Positions 44,373 to 53,955 of a stretch of DNA of 64,000 bases are shown here, in pieces; positions within the stretch are counted from its first letter, which is position 1, and each line of letters starts with the position of its first letter. Below the pieces are notes generated by a model. The model did not search any database and was not told where the DNA came from. It saw nothing but the letters and a program-made list of their open reading frames with translations. The stretch spans positions 372,001-436,000 of the forward strand of contig NZ_CP049870.1 in assembly GCF_011301715.1 (NCBI RefSeq), given 5' to 3'. The translations under genes were made by a program, and so were the position numbers. This DNA is from Sphingomonas sp. HDW15A (GTDB lineage Bacteria; Pseudomonadota; Alphaproteobacteria; Sphingomonadales; Sphingomonadaceae).

Positions 44373-45749
44373 ATGATGCGCGCTTCCGCGATTCTGCTGA
44401 CTGCAATGGCTTCGACAATGATGTTCGCGAGTCCGGCCGAAGCAAAGAAGAAGCAGCCGCCGGTACCGGCGGCGCCGGCTCGTCCGGCTCCAATCCTCGC
44501 CTTGCCGGGCTCGCCGAATGCGAGCGCGGTCAATTATTTCTTCGAGCGCCGGCAGGAAGCGCCGCTGTGGCTGACCGCCGCCGGAACCGCCGCGGTGGCC
44601 GACCTTCTTGAAATCTTGCGCAAGGCGCCGATCGACGGTCTTCCGCAGGGCCCGCAATATGCGGCGCAGGTAGAAGCACTGGTCCAGGCCGCGGCAACGG
44701 GCGATGCGGTCGCCAAGAAGACCGCGGAACGCGCTTTGACCAACGCCTGGGTCGATTACGTCCAGGCGCTCCAGCGGCCGAACACCAACGTCATCTGGGG
44801 CGATCCCTATCTGACCCTGAAGCCAAGCGCTCCGGACCGGATCATGGCCCTGCTCGCCGCGGCGCCGTCGATCGCCTCGCATCTCCAGACTGTTTCGGCG
44901 GTGAACCCCTATTACTCCGCGATCCGTGAGGTCGCACTTGCGGAACAGGCTTCAAGCGGCCGTGCTTCCGACAAGGCGCTGCTCAACCTGGAACGGGCGC
45001 GCATTATCCCTGGCACGGGCAAATTCATCCTGGTCAACGCCGCAGAGCAGCGGCTGCACATGTTCCAGGGCGGTCAGAGCGTGGGATCCATGAAGGTCGT
45101 AGTCGGCGATGCCGACAAGCTTGGCCTGCCCACCCCGATCATCGCCAGCACGATGCATTACGCGATCGCCAATCCCTATTGGCACGTGCCGGAGCATCTC
45201 ATCCGCAAGTTTGCACCGAACATCGCCAAGGACCCCGTCGGCTACCTGAAGAGCCGTAATTACGAAGTCATCTCGGATTTCAGCGAGAATCCGCAGGTCC
45301 TCTCGCCGACGTCGGTCGACTGGAAGGCCGTGGCGGCAGGGACCGCCAAGGTCATTCTTCGCCAAAAGCCGGGCGGCCAGAATTCGATGGGCAAGATGAA
45401 ATTCCCGTTTCCCAATCGTGAGGGCATCTTCCTTCACGACACGCCGACACGAGAATATTTCACTCTCGCGAATCGAGCCAAATCCAATGGATGCATCCGC
45501 GTGGAGGATTATCGCGGCCTAGCGCATTTTGCCTTTGGGCGTGATGTCGCCGCGATCGGCAGCGAGCCCGAACAGCATATCGCGGCCCCGCGTGGAATTC
45601 CAGTCTACGTCACTTACCTGACAATGGTTCCCGGATCGAACGGCATTGAGACGTTTGCCGACCGCTATGGCTGGGATCGTCCGGGCGCGATGGCCGGCGG
45701 AATGCCCGCCCGCGCGGGGTCGGTACAGGCCGGCGGCTCGCCGAACTGA
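44373..45749 (+). CDS. L,D-transpeptidase (YcbB/LdtD-like)
   Basis: About 458 residues, exported (signal peptide ending ASPAEA). YkuD catalytic domain: GKFILVNAAEQRLHMF opens it, and HDTPTREYFTLANRAKSNGC...IRVED contains His and the nucleophile Cys of the S-x-G-C-x-R motif (SNGCIRVED). The N-terminal part (residues 60-200) resembles the helical scaffold domain of YcbB-type enzymes. Forms 3-3 peptidoglycan cross-links or attaches proteins. GTG 44370, ATG 44373 and ATG 44376 are all possible starts. Its stop abuts that of the convergent astD gene (TGATCA). Confidence 0.92.
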   Translation: MMRASAILLTAMASTMMFASPAEAKKKQPPVPAAPARPAPILALPGSPNASAVNYFFERRQEAPLWLTAAGTAAVADLLEILRKAPIDGLPQGPQYAAQVEALVQAAATGDAVAKKTAERALTNAWVDYVQALQRPNTNVIWGDPYLTLKPSAPDRIMALLAAAPSIASHLQTVSAVNPYYSAIREVALAEQASSGRASDKALLNLERARIIPGTGKFILVNAAEQRLHMFQGGQSVGSMKVVVGDADKLGLPTPIIASTMHYAIANPYWHVPEHLIRKFAPNIAKDPVGYLKSRNYEVISDFSENPQVLSPTSVDWKAVAAGTAKVILRQKPGGQNSMGKMKFPFPNREGIFLHDTPTREYFTLANRAKSNGCIRVEDYRGLAHFAFGRDVAAIGSEPEQHIAAPRGIPVYVTYLTMVPGSNGIETFADRYGWDRPGAMAGGMPARAGSVQAGGSPN

Positions 45750-47186
45750 TCAGACGTTCGCGGTGATTTCCTCGGCTGGGTCGCGGAGGCCCTGCTGGAT
45801 CGCCGCGCGGGCCATCTCGCTTTCGCTACTGGTCACCGGATAGGCGCAATAGTCCGCAGCATAATAGGCGCTTGGCCGGTGGTTGCCGCTCAGGCCGATG
45901 CCTCCGAACGGCGCGTTCGACGGTGCGCCGTTGGTTGGCTTGTTCCAGTTGATGACACCGGCCCGGATATTTGCCCAGAAGGTGTCGTACAATTGCGGGC
46001 TCCCGCCGATCAGGCTGGCAGCAAGGCCGAACCGCGTGCGGTTTGCCTCGTCGATGGCGGCGTCGAAATCCTTCACCCTGATCATCTGCAGAACCGGCCC
46101 GAACAGCTCCTCGTCGGGACGGTCGGCGACTTCGGTGACGTCGATCAGGGAAGGGGTTAGGTACGGCCGTTCTTCCCAGGGCCGGTCTAACCGGCGGATC
46201 GGTTTGGCCCCCTTCATCAAGAGGTCGAGATAACGCTCCTGGAGCTGGTCCGCTGCCGCAAGGTCGATCAGCGGCCCCATGAACGGCTGCGGCTCCGCAT
46301 GGGGATGATCGACGATGATCCGGTCGATGAGCTTGACCACGGCCTCGACGAGATCTCCCTCGGAGCCATCCTCGACGATCAGGCGGCGCGCGGCCGTGCA
46401 CCGCTGGCCGGCTGATAGGTACGCGGACTGGACGATCATTGCGGCTGTCGCCTCGATGTCGCCCACGTCCCAGGCGACCAGCGGATTGTTTCCGCCAAGC
46501 TCGAGGGCAAGGATCTTGTGCGGGGCGCTGGCGAACTGCTTGTGAAGCGCCATTCCAGCATTGGCCGAACCGGTGAATAGCAGGCCGTCGATCCCATCCT
46601 GCGAGGCAAGCGCCTTGCCCTCTTCCGGCCCGCCGATGAGTAGCCGGACGACGCCCTCGGGGATACCCGCGGCATGAAAACATTCCACCAGCATCGCGCC
46701 TGTCGCTGGCGTCTTTTCGGACGGCTTGAAGACCACTGCGTTGCCGGCGATCAGAGCCGGCACGATATGTCCGTTCGGAAGATGGGCGGGAAAGTTGTAG
46801 GGGCCCAGAACCGCAAGCACCCCATGTGGCTTGTGACGGACGGCAATCTTGCTTCCGAGCGCAGCCTCTAGCTTCCGCGAAGGAGTGCGCTCCAGATAGG
46901 CGTTGGCCGAAATCTCGACCTTGTTGATGACGGATGCGATTTCGGTGCGTGCTTCCCAGAAGGGCTTGCCGGTCTCGCGCGCGATCAGGTCGGCAAAGGT
47001 TTGCTCGCGGCTTCTCACTTCGTTGGCGAAGCGTCGCAGCGCCTCGATGCGGTAGGACAGGCTGTGTGCGGCCCATGCCGGCCAGGCTGCGCGAGCAGTC
47101 GCGACCTCGGCGGCGGCATCGCCGGTCTCGCCCGACCAGATTTCCCCCCCGGTCGCCGGCTCGGTCGAAATGATCCTGTCGCTCAC
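45750..47186 (-). CDS. astD: N-succinylglutamate 5-semialdehyde dehydrogenase
   Basis: 478 residues, NAD-dependent aldehyde dehydrogenase of the arginine succinyltransferase pathway. LGPYNFPAHLPNGHIVPALIAGN, FKPSEKTPATG, LELGGNNPLV (general base Glu) and SAGQRCTAARR (nucleophile Cys) are all intact; NWNKPTNGAPSNAPFGGIGLSGN is AstD-like. I place the start at GTG 47186 with GGAG seven bases upstream; a longer reading to 47243 has no Shine-Dalgarno. Other ast genes are not in the window, so the substrate is inferred from family resemblance. Confidence 0.9.
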   Translation of the reverse strand: MSDRIISTEPATGGEIWSGETGDAAAEVATARAAWPAWAAHSLSYRIEALRRFANEVRSREQTFADLIARETGKPFWEARTEIASVINKVEISANAYLERTPSRKLEAALGSKIAVRHKPHGVLAVLGPYNFPAHLPNGHIVPALIAGNAVVFKPSEKTPATGAMLVECFHAAGIPEGVVRLLIGGPEEGKALASQDGIDGLLFTGSANAGMALHKQFASAPHKILALELGGNNPLVAWDVGDIEATAAMIVQSAYLSAGQRCTAARRLIVEDGSEGDLVEAVVKLIDRIIVDHPHAEPQPFMGPLIDLAAADQLQERYLDLLMKGAKPIRRLDRPWEERPYLTPSLIDVTEVADRPDEELFGPVLQMIRVKDFDAAIDEANRTRFGLAASLIGGSPQLYDTFWANIRAGVINWNKPTNGAPSNAPFGGIGLSGNHRPSAYYAADYCAYPVTSSESEMARAAIQQGLRDPAEEITANV

Positions 47187-47233
47187 TGATTTCTCCGGCA
47201 CCGCGCTGGGCTCACCCTTTGCAGCCCACTCGC

Positions 47234-48604
47234 TCAAGCGCAAGGCGGCGTCATGGCGTCAGCCATTCGGCGGATCGCCATGATCTTGGCTTCGAAGGGC
47301 GACCAGTCGTCACGCTCGGCGATGGCGGACCAGATGGCCTCGACCTCATCGATGTGCATCGAACAGGGCTCGGGATCGGACCAATAAGGATGGTCGATCG
47401 CGCCTGGCAGGGCAGCCCGGCCCTCGAGCTGCCGGGCGAGCGATGGGAACGGGAAGGCCTGATATACTTCCCCTTCCGGGATCCGGCCGCCGCGCCAATC
47501 GAAGAAAAAGCGATCGATCGTTGCTGTCCGGGTCCGTAGCGCGGCGAGCATCGCTCCGGCGAGATTGAGGTCGGATTCCTTGTCGGCAGGTCGAAGCCCG
47601 AGCCTCTTGATGAGCGCCTCGACCAAAGCGTCCTGGAAGAGCCCGGGCCATCCATTGAGCGCCTGCTCCATTGGTTCGCGGTCGGCGATGAGAGACAGGC
47701 AGCCGGCGAGCTGAGCCAGGTTCCAGTGGATCGCCTCGGGCTGGACTCCGAACGCATAAAGTCCGGCGTGGTCGAAATAAGCTGCGACGAAGCTTTCGTC
47801 CCAATGGGGCGTGAAGCGCCATGGGCCGTAATCGAAGCTTTCGCCCGTGATGTTGATGTTGTCACTGTTGAGCACGCCGTGGACGAAGCCGGCGACGAGA
47901 TAGGAAGCGGCCAGGCCGGCAGTGCCAGAAAGGACTATTTCGAACAGCCGCTCCGCACCAGCGCCCGGCTGGTCGAACAGAAACCTGTGGCAATAATCGG
48001 CGAGCGCGTGAAGTCCTTCGCGGTCGTCGTAGAAGGCCAGGCGCTGGAAGGTGCCGATGCGGATATGGCCGTGGCTCAGCCGCGTGAGGACGGCCGAGCG
48101 CGTCGGCGAAGGTTCGTCGTTGCGTTGCAGGGACTCGCCGGTTTCGAACAGCGCGAAGGTCTTCGACGTATTCACGCCAAGCGCCTCCAGCATCTCCGTC
48201 GCAAGCACTTCGCGGATTCCGCCTTTGAGAGTCAGCCGGCCGTCGCCGAAGCGGCTGTACGGTGTCTGTCCGCTGCCTTTCGTGCCTAGGTCGAGCAGAC
48301 GTCCCCGTTCGTCGCGAAGCTGAGCGAACAAGAAGCCGCGGCCATCGCCGATTTCGGGATTGTAGTTGCGGAACTGGTGTCCGTGGTAACGAAGGGCGAG
48401 AGGTTGTTCGAGATTGCCGGGCAGCGGCTCGAAGCGATGGAAATGCCGCTCCCACCCCTCGGAATCGAGATTGAGCCCGACACCTTGCGCCGCGCGGCGA
48501 TTCACGAACCGTGCAATGGCGACCGGGAATTGCGCGGGTCTGACCGGGTCGTAAAAGCGGTCGCCGAGCTTCAGAATGGCCGGATCGGCGCGATAAATGC
48601 TCAT
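47234..48604 (-). CDS. selO: SelO/YdiU protein adenylyltransferase
   Basis: 456 residues. Pseudokinase-fold enzyme that AMPylates proteins under oxidative stress. Blocks seen: YHGHQFRNYNPEIGDGRGFL, LGTKGSGQTPYSRFGDGRLTLKGGIRE (key G-x-G-x-x-P-Y-S-R), HGVLNSDNINITGESFDYGPWRF (catalytic Asp/Asn, metal binding). E. coli SelO has a C-terminal selenocysteine/cysteine; here the protein ends TPPCA, so a terminal Cys is present. Divergent from an alpha/beta hydrolase gene over 49 bases. Confidence 0.94.
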   Translation of the reverse strand: MSIYRADPAILKLGDRFYDPVRPAQFPVAIARFVNRRAAQGVGLNLDSEGWERHFHRFEPLPGNLEQPLALRYHGHQFRNYNPEIGDGRGFLFAQLRDERGRLLDLGTKGSGQTPYSRFGDGRLTLKGGIREVLATEMLEALGVNTSKTFALFETGESLQRNDEPSPTRSAVLTRLSHGHIRIGTFQRLAFYDDREGLHALADYCHRFLFDQPGAGAERLFEIVLSGTAGLAASYLVAGFVHGVLNSDNINITGESFDYGPWRFTPHWDESFVAAYFDHAGLYAFGVQPEAIHWNLAQLAGCLSLIADREPMEQALNGWPGLFQDALVEALIKRLGLRPADKESDLNLAGAMLAALRTRTATIDRFFFDWRGGRIPEGEVYQAFPFPSLARQLEGRAALPGAIDHPYWSDPEPCSMHIDEVEAIWSAIAERDDWSPFEAKIMAIRRMADAMTPPCA

Positions 48605-48653
48605 ATGCGCCCTATCTGGTGCATGGCGCGGCCTTCGGCTAGGCCAGCACGGA

Positions 48654-49532
48654 ATGAGCGCACATCTGAAATGGTCGGACCGCTTCTGGACAAGCGCCGA
48701 CGGCCTCAAGCTTCACTATCGCGATTATGACGGGCCGCTGGATCGACCGCCGATACTTTGTCTTCCCGGACTGACCCGCAATGCCGCCGATTTCGAGCCG
48801 GTGGCGGACCGTTTCGCGGGGGAGTGGCGTGTGCTGAGCGTCGATTTTCGCGGTCGGGGCGGAAGCCAACACGACCCTAAAGCCGAGAATTACCGCCCAA
48901 ATATCTACGTCGCGGACCTCCTCAAATTGCTCGACCAGCTTGGGATCGCAGACGCAGTCTTCGTCGGCACCTCGCTGGGAGGGCTCGTGACGATGGCCAT
49001 GGCCGCAAACGACAGCGAAAGGATCGCAGGCGCCCTGCTCAACGACATCGGGCCGGAGATCGACCCGCACGGTCTCGAGCGGATCGCGACCTATGTCGGG
49101 AAGCCTGTAACCTTCGATACTTTCGCGGCGGCAGTGGACCGTGTGTCCGAACGCAATGCCGGCATCTATCCGGATTTTTCCCGTGAGCAGTGGGAAGATT
49201 TCGTCCGTCGAATCATGCGTGGCGACGACGAGTCCGGCTGGATATTCGATTACGACATGAAAATCGCCGAGACGTTCGCTGCGCCCGCGAGTTCGAGCGA
49301 ATTCGACGGCTGGCATTATTTTCGGTCTCTTGATGGCCGCCCGGTCACGATCCTCCGCGGCGAGACGTCCGATCTACTCAGCGCCGACGTCGCAAAGCGA
49401 ATGACCGAGGAAATCGAGGATTGCGAGATGGTGACGGTGCCCCGCGTCGGCCATACCCCGACATTCGAAGAGCCCGAAAGCGTGGCGGCGGTCGAGCGGC
49501 TTCTCCAGCGGGTACTCTCCGCCTCCGGCTAG
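48654..49532 (+). CDS. Alpha/beta hydrolase
   Basis: 292 residues. Nucleophile elbow GTSLGG (Ser), oxyanion region CLPGLTRNAADF, and a final His in VGHTPTFEEPESV give a complete triad; the acid is probably Asp in LRGETSDLL. RGRGGSQHDPKAENY after the third strand is typical of the 3-oxoadipate enol-lactonase/haloperoxidase branch, but substrate is unknown. Start at ATG 48654, 3 bases after CACGG; an upstream reading to 48597 overlaps selO. Its stop overlaps the SCO gene stop in a CTAG. Confidence 0.9.
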   Translation: MSAHLKWSDRFWTSADGLKLHYRDYDGPLDRPPILCLPGLTRNAADFEPVADRFAGEWRVLSVDFRGRGGSQHDPKAENYRPNIYVADLLKLLDQLGIADAVFVGTSLGGLVTMAMAANDSERIAGALLNDIGPEIDPHGLERIATYVGKPVTFDTFAAAVDRVSERNAGIYPDFSREQWEDFVRRIMRGDDESGWIFDYDMKIAETFAAPASSSEFDGWHYFRSLDGRPVTILRGETSDLLSADVAKRMTEEIEDCEMVTVPRVGHTPTFEEPESVAAVERLLQRVLSASG

Positions 49533-50119
49533 CTTGTGATGTTGCGCAGCTTCTGAAGCGCGGGTTCGTCGGTTTCGTCGAAGGCGATTGTTCCGCGAAA
49601 CGCACCGTCACCGTCGAACAACAGAACCTGTGCGCTGTGATCGATGCTGTAGCCGCCGTCCGGGTTCGGCACCTTTCGGGCGTAGATGCCGAAAGACCGC
49701 GTGACATCCGCGATCTGCTGCGGGGTTCCTGTGAGCGCAATCACCGGCGTGTTGAACAACCTCGTGTAATCGGCAAGCTCAGCCGGCGTATCGCGTTCGG
49801 GATCGACGCTGACCAAAACTATCTCGAACGAGTCATCGCCCTTGCCGAGCTGCTTTCGGAGCTTGGCGAGCCGGGCTAGCGTATTCGGGCACACATCCGG
49901 ACAATGCGTGAAGCCGAAGAAGAGTACATGCGGCTTGCCGTCGAGCGACCGGCTGTCAAACGTACTCCCGGTCTGGTCGGTTAGGACGAACGGTCCGCCG
50001 ATCGACATCTCGGTTTCGTCCGAACTCACCGACGATCGTTGAACGTAGAGAATTGCCGCGCCGGCCGCAGCGAGGCCGACGAGGATCCATAAAAGAATGC
50101 GAAACGATCGAAGGCTCAA
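49529..50119 (-). CDS. SCO1/SenC/PrrC copper metallochaperone
   Basis: 196 residues, anchored by one N-terminal TM segment (ILLWILVGLAAAGAAILYV). Thioredoxin fold with Cu ligands Cys73 and Cys77 (HCPDVCP) and His161 (DHSAQV). Delivers copper to the Cu-A site of cytochrome oxidase or acts as a thiol-disulfide helper. Overlaps the PCu(A)C gene by four bases (ATGA), a recurrent functional pairing. Confidence 0.93.
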   Translation of the reverse strand: MSLRSFRILLWILVGLAAAGAAILYVQRSSVSSDETEMSIGGPFVLTDQTGSTFDSRSLDGKPHVLFFGFTHCPDVCPNTLARLAKLRKQLGKGDDSFEIVLVSVDPERDTPAELADYTRLFNTPVIALTGTPQQIADVTRSFGIYARKVPNPDGGYSIDHSAQVLLFDGDGAFRGTIAFDETDEPALQKLRNITS

Positions 50120-50553
50120 TGTCCGTGCTCCATGGGCATCCCGCCGGGGCCGGTTACTGTTGCGCTGACGGATATCGGCGCGTGTCTCTCAAAGCGGAAC
50201 GTCAGCGGGAGTTCGGGCGGATCCGCGCTGATCTGCCCTACGGACATTCCGTGGGCTCCGCCGCTCTTCAGTTGAAGACGGCCGTTGGCGGGGACGTCAA
50301 GGGCCTCCACGGGCCGCATTCGCATAACCCCGTCGGTCATGGTCGTCTCGTGGAGGCTGATCGGCACGCGGCCGTCGACTTCGATTCCGGTTAGCCTGTC
50401 CGCGCCGCCCTTGTTGTCGATCGTCGCATACACTGCTGCGCTGTTCGCGCTCGCCGCGACGGTGGCGTTCGTGACGTCCAGCGCCGGGTCGGGTTGGGCA
50501 CAGCCGATGAGCGCGAGGGATAGCGAAACGATCGGCAAGAACCGCATGTCCAC
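50116..50553 (-). CDS. PCu(A)C periplasmic copper chaperone
   Basis: 145 residues, lipoprotein-like start with lipobox LIGC (Cys18). Copper motif H-x-M...M...H-x-M is recognisable: LHETTMTDGVMRM and later GGAHGMS; the C-terminus ends PMEHGH with extra Met/His. Passes Cu(I) to the oxidase Cu-A site together with SCO. First gene of the two-gene copper unit, 33 bases downstream of argR. Confidence 0.92.
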   Translation of the reverse strand: MDMRFLPIVSLSLALIGCAQPDPALDVTNATVAASANSAAVYATIDNKGGADRLTGIEVDGRVPISLHETTMTDGVMRMRPVEALDVPANGRLQLKSGGAHGMSVGQISADPPELPLTFRFERHAPISVSATVTGPGGMPMEHGH

Positions 50554-50586
50554 GCTCTAGCGACTCATTCGGCGCACCGGAAGATG

Positions 50587-51033
50587 TCAGCGCGGCTTCA
50601 GGATGCGCGCCAGCAATGAAGGATCATGGCCGTCGCGGACGGCGATGAACAATGTGTCGTCACCGGCGATCGTGCCTGCGATGCCGTCAAGTGCGGCTGC
50701 GTCGAGCGCCGCCGCGACGACATGAGCGGAGCCGGGGCGGGTCCGCATCACGACCAGATTTCCTGCGATTTCGACCGATACGCCCCACTCGCCAAGGATG
50801 CGCTCGAGCGAGTTCTGGCCATGGTCGCCGAAGGTGTCGCCGGGCAGCAGGTAGCTCAATTGCCCGTCTTTCTTGCCGCGGATTGCGCCGATCACCTCGA
50901 GGTCCCGCGAGACTGTGGCCTGAGTGACGTCGTACCCTGCCTCGCGAAGCCGGTTGGACAATTGCTCCTGGCTTGCCACCGGCTCGGCGCGGATTATCGC
51001 AGCCAGTTGGGAACGACGCGCCTCGGCGCTCAC
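50587..51033 (-). CDS. argR: Arginine repressor ArgR
   Basis: 148 residues. Hexameric arginine-dependent repressor. N-terminal winged helix [25 protein letters not shown] and C-terminal arginine-binding domain ending with [22 protein letters not shown] start at 51033 overlaps the argF stop as GTGA, showing it is the last gene of argCJBFR. An ARG-box-like operator lies before argC, so it is probably autoregulated. The reading frame continues far upstream but only within argF. Confidence 0.93.
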   Translation of the reverse strand: MSAEARRSQLAAIIRAEPVASQEQLSNRLREAGYDVTQATVSRDLEVIGAIRGKKDGQLSYLLPGDTFGDHGQNSLERILGEWGVSVEIAGNLVVMRTRPGSAHVVAAALDAAALDGIAGTIAGDDTLFIAVRDGHDPSLLARILKPR

Positions 51034-51902
51034 GGCCTTACCCCAAGCAACCAGGCCAAGGCGCCGCGAGCTGCATGGTAGCGATTCTCGGCCTGCTTCC
51101 ACACAGCGCTCTGCGGCCCGTCGATGACCCCGGCTGTTACTTCCTCGCCGCGTATTGCCGGCAAGCAGTGGAGGAAGGCCGCATTCCGGGCGGCCTTGGC
51201 CATCAGCGCCTCGTCGACCTGGTAGGGGCGGAAGACTGCCTTGCGCGCCTCGGTCTCCGAGTCCTGGCCCATCGACACCCACACGTCGGTGTAAACAAAG
51301 TCGGCATCGCGCACGGCCACTGCGGGATCGCGAAGCTGCTTGACACCCGGAAACGCCAATATGTCGGCGCTAAGCTCATAGCCTTCCGGCGATGCGCAGC
51401 GGAACTCGGCGCCAAGCAGCGACGCGCCGACGGCGAGGCTTCGTGCGACGTTGTTGCCGTCACCGACATAGGCGATCTTCGCACCGGCGACGGACTCGCG
51501 AACCTGCTTCATGGTCAGCAAGTCGGCGAGTGCCTGAAGCGGGTGCGCGCGGTCGGACAGCATGTTGACTACCGGCGTGCCCGTGATCGCGTCCGCGAAC
51601 GTCTCGAGCAGGGCATGGTTCTTTACCCGCGCGGCGACGATCGAATGGTAGCAGGCGAGGGTGCGGGCGATGTCTTCCGGACTTTCGCGGCTTCCAACGC
51701 CCACCTCGTCCGCCCGAACGCTGATCGGATGACCACCGAGCGAGGCGACCGCCATCTCCATCGAGTGACGGGTCCGGGCGCTGGGCTTTTCGAATAGCAA
51801 GGCGACCCCCTTGCCGGAGAGCGGCTTTTCCGCCGTCTCGGCAAGGTCGAGCATCTGGCCGATTGCGGCAGCATCATGCTCGGCGATGGTCAGCAGGTTC
51901 AT
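51030..51902 (-). CDS. argF: Ornithine carbamoyltransferase
   Basis: 290 residues. Makes citrulline from ornithine and carbamoyl phosphate. Carbamoyl-phosphate loop SARTRHS (S-x-R-T-R), HPLQALAD in place of the usual HPCQ, and the ornithine-site HCLP ([12 protein letters not shown]). Somewhat shorter than E. coli ArgF, as in related bacteria. The Cys-to-Leu change in HPxQ is tolerated in the family. Four-base overlaps with argB upstream and argR downstream. Confidence 0.93.
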   Translation of the reverse strand: MNLLTIAEHDAAAIGQMLDLAETAEKPLSGKGVALLFEKPSARTRHSMEMAVASLGGHPISVRADEVGVGSRESPEDIARTLACYHSIVAARVKNHALLETFADAITGTPVVNMLSDRAHPLQALADLLTMKQVRESVAGAKIAYVGDGNNVARSLAVGASLLGAEFRCASPEGYELSADILAFPGVKQLRDPAVAVRDADFVYTDVWVSMGQDSETEARKAVFRPYQVDEALMAKAARNAAFLHCLPAIRGEEVTAGVIDGPQSAVWKQAENRYHAARGALAWLLGVRP

Positions 51903-52792
51903 TTCGTGCCGTCCTTCGCAATCATGGTACCAATCCCGCTCTCGGTCAGCATCTCGATCAGCAGGCTGTGGGCAATGCGCCCGTCGAGGATGTGGGCGCT
52001 GCCGACGCCCTGTTCGACGGCATCAATACAGCCGGTGAGCTTGGGAATCATGCCTTCGCTGACGGAGTGACGGCCGACCATCGTCCGCGCCTCTCCGGGA
52101 GTCAGCTTGCCGATCACCGAACCGGGGTCCTTGGGGTCGGCCAGAAGTCCCGGCGCGGCGGTGAGATAGACCAGCTTTTCCGCGGCCATCGCGGCTGCGA
52201 TGGCGCAGGCTGCGGCATCGGCGTTGATGTTGTAGGGCTGGCCGCTGCGGTCGGCACCGACGGTGGAAACGACCGGTACCAGATCCTCGTCGAGCAGGCG
52301 CTGAAGGATTCCGGCGCGGACGAAATCGACATCGCCGACAAAGCCGAGCGCCGGATCGCGCTGGCGGGCGACGAGCAGGCCGCCGTCCTCGCCAGACACA
52401 CCGACGGCAACCGGGTCATCGTCGGTCTCGCGGTTAATCTTGGCAACGAGGTCGCGGTTGACCTTGCCGACCAGGGTCATGCGCACGGCCTCCAGGGTGG
52501 CCTCATCCGTGACTCGCAGCCCGTCCTGGAACTTGCGCTCGATGTTGAAAGCCTTCAGCGTCGCGTCGATTTGCGGTCCGCCGCCATGGACGACGACGCA
52601 GCGCACGCCGACGCTTTTGAGAAGCAGCACGTCCTGTGCCAGCGCCTGGTCGAGGCGGTGGTCGATGGCATTGCCGCCCAGCTTCACGACGATCGCCTTT
52701 CCGGCGAAGCGGCGGACATAGGGGATCGCCTCGACGAGGAGGCGGGCGGCGTCGGCGGGCGCGAGCCCGTGCAAGCGCGATTCGTGGGTCAT
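51899..52792 (-). CDS. argB: Acetylglutamate kinase
   Basis: 297 residues. Phosphorylates N-acetylglutamate, the usual arginine-inhibited step in cyclic pathways. GGNAIDHRL and [10 protein letters not shown] form the N-terminal ATP/acetylglutamate site; [22 protein letters not shown] is family-typical, and the C-terminal [22 protein letters not shown] closes the arginine-sensitive form. ATG at 52792 overlaps the argJ stop by four bases (ATGA). Confidence 0.95.
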   Translation of the reverse strand: MTHESRLHGLAPADAARLLVEAIPYVRRFAGKAIVVKLGGNAIDHRLDQALAQDVLLLKSVGVRCVVVHGGGPQIDATLKAFNIERKFQDGLRVTDEATLEAVRMTLVGKVNRDLVAKINRETDDDPVAVGVSGEDGGLLVARQRDPALGFVGDVDFVRAGILQRLLDEDLVPVVSTVGADRSGQPYNINADAAACAIAAAMAAEKLVYLTAAPGLLADPKDPGSVIGKLTPGEARTMVGRHSVSEGMIPKLTGCIDAVEQGVGSAHILDGRIAHSLLIEMLTESGIGTMIAKDGTK

Positions 52793-53955
52793 GACGTGAC
52801 GCTGTTTTCCTTGATGTAGCCGGGACCGAGATCGATCCCGATGGCTCGGCCGGTCGCCTTTCCGGAGCCGAGGCCGCACTCAATCTCCACCTCCGGCTGC
52901 TTCATGTGGGCCATGACGGCCTTGTGATCGTGGGCGATTTCGACCCCACCTTCGGCGACGCGGGTTCCGCCATAGGATACGAAGCATTTGTCTGCGTCGA
53001 AGGCGACCCCGGCAGAGCCCGCGGCGGCGAGAATTCGCCCCCAGTAAGGATCGGATCCGAACCAGCTGCACTTGACCAGATTGTTCTCGGCAATGGCCTT
53101 TGCGCAGGCGCGCGCCTCGGCCGCTGAGGCCGCACCGCTGACTGTCAGCTTGACGACCTTGGTCACGCCTTCGGCGTCGCGCGCCATCTTCATCGTCAGG
53201 TCGAGACAAAGATCACGCACAGCGGCCGCGAACTCGGCCATGTCGGGCTTGCCCGCGCGGCCATTGGCGAGGAGGAAAACGGTGTCATTCGTACTCGTCG
53301 CGCCGTCGACGTTGAGCGTGTTGAAAGTCTCCGCCACGGCCTCGCGAAGGATTTTGGTCAGGGTCTGGGAATCGACCTCGGCGTCAGTGGTGAGGAAGGC
53401 CAGCATCGTCGCCATGTTGGGTGCGATCATTCCGCACCCCTTGGCCATTCCGCCAAGCGTGAAGTTCGAGCCGCGGATTACCGCTTCCTTCGGTACGTGA
53501 TCGGTAGTCAGGATCGCCCGCGCCGCATCCGCGTGACCGGATCGGCTGAGGTGGGTAGCGAGCCGGTCGATGGCCGGCAGGATCTTTTCCATCGGCAGCG
53601 GAAGGCCGATGATACCCGTCGAGCAGACGAGGACGTCGGTCGCCGAGCAGCCGACTGCGCGAGCAGTGATCTTGCTCATCGCCCGGGCATTGGCGAGGCC
53701 CTCGGCGCCAGTACCGGCATTGGCATTGCCGCTGTTGACGACGATCGCCGAGGCGCGGCCGCCATTGGCGGAAAGGACAGCGCGAGAATGGACGACCGGC
53801 GGAGCGACGAACTTGTTCTGCGTGAACACGCCCGCTGCCGCGACGGGTTTGCCGTCGTCGGTCGCGACAATCGCAAGATCGCGGCGCTTGCGCTTCACCC
53901 CGGCGTGGCAGCCGGCGGCGACGAATCCAGGTGCGGCGGTAACGCTCACGGCCAC
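52789..53955 (-). CDS. argJ: Bifunctional ornithine acetyltransferase/glutamate N-acetyltransferase
   Basis: 388 residues. Transfers acetyl between acetylornithine and glutamate, and may also use acetyl-CoA. The self-cleavage site is seen in [17 protein letters not shown] (nucleophile Thr of MATM); GMIAPN and [17 protein letters not shown] are the other conserved blocks. Begins with [13 protein letters not shown], the family N-terminus. Overlaps argC by ten bases. argA is therefore not needed if this is fully bifunctional. Confidence 0.95.
   Translation of the reverse strand: MAVSVTAAPGFVAAGCHAGVKRKRRDLAIVATDDGKPVAAAGVFTQNKFVAPPVVHSRAVLSANGGRASAIVVNSGNANAGTGAEGLANARAMSKITARAVGCSATDVLVCSTGIIGLPLPMEKILPAIDRLATHLSRSGHADAARAILTTDHVPKEAVIRGSNFTLGGMAKGCGMIAPNMATMLAFLTTDAEVDSQTLTKILREAVAETFNTLNVDGATSTNDTVFLLANGRAGKPDMAEFAAAVRDLCLDLTMKMARDAEGVTKVVKLTVSGAASAAEARACAKAIAENNLVKCSWFGSDPYWGRILAAAGSAGVAFDADKCFVSYGGTRVAEGGVEIAHDHKAVMAHMKQPEVEIECGLGSGKATGRAIGIDLGPGYIKENSVTS

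Noticed and set aside
51030..51902. argF judged inactive because HPCQ reads HPLQ
   Set aside because: The Ser-x-Arg-Thr-Arg and HCLP sites are intact and the second position of HPxQ varies in the family.
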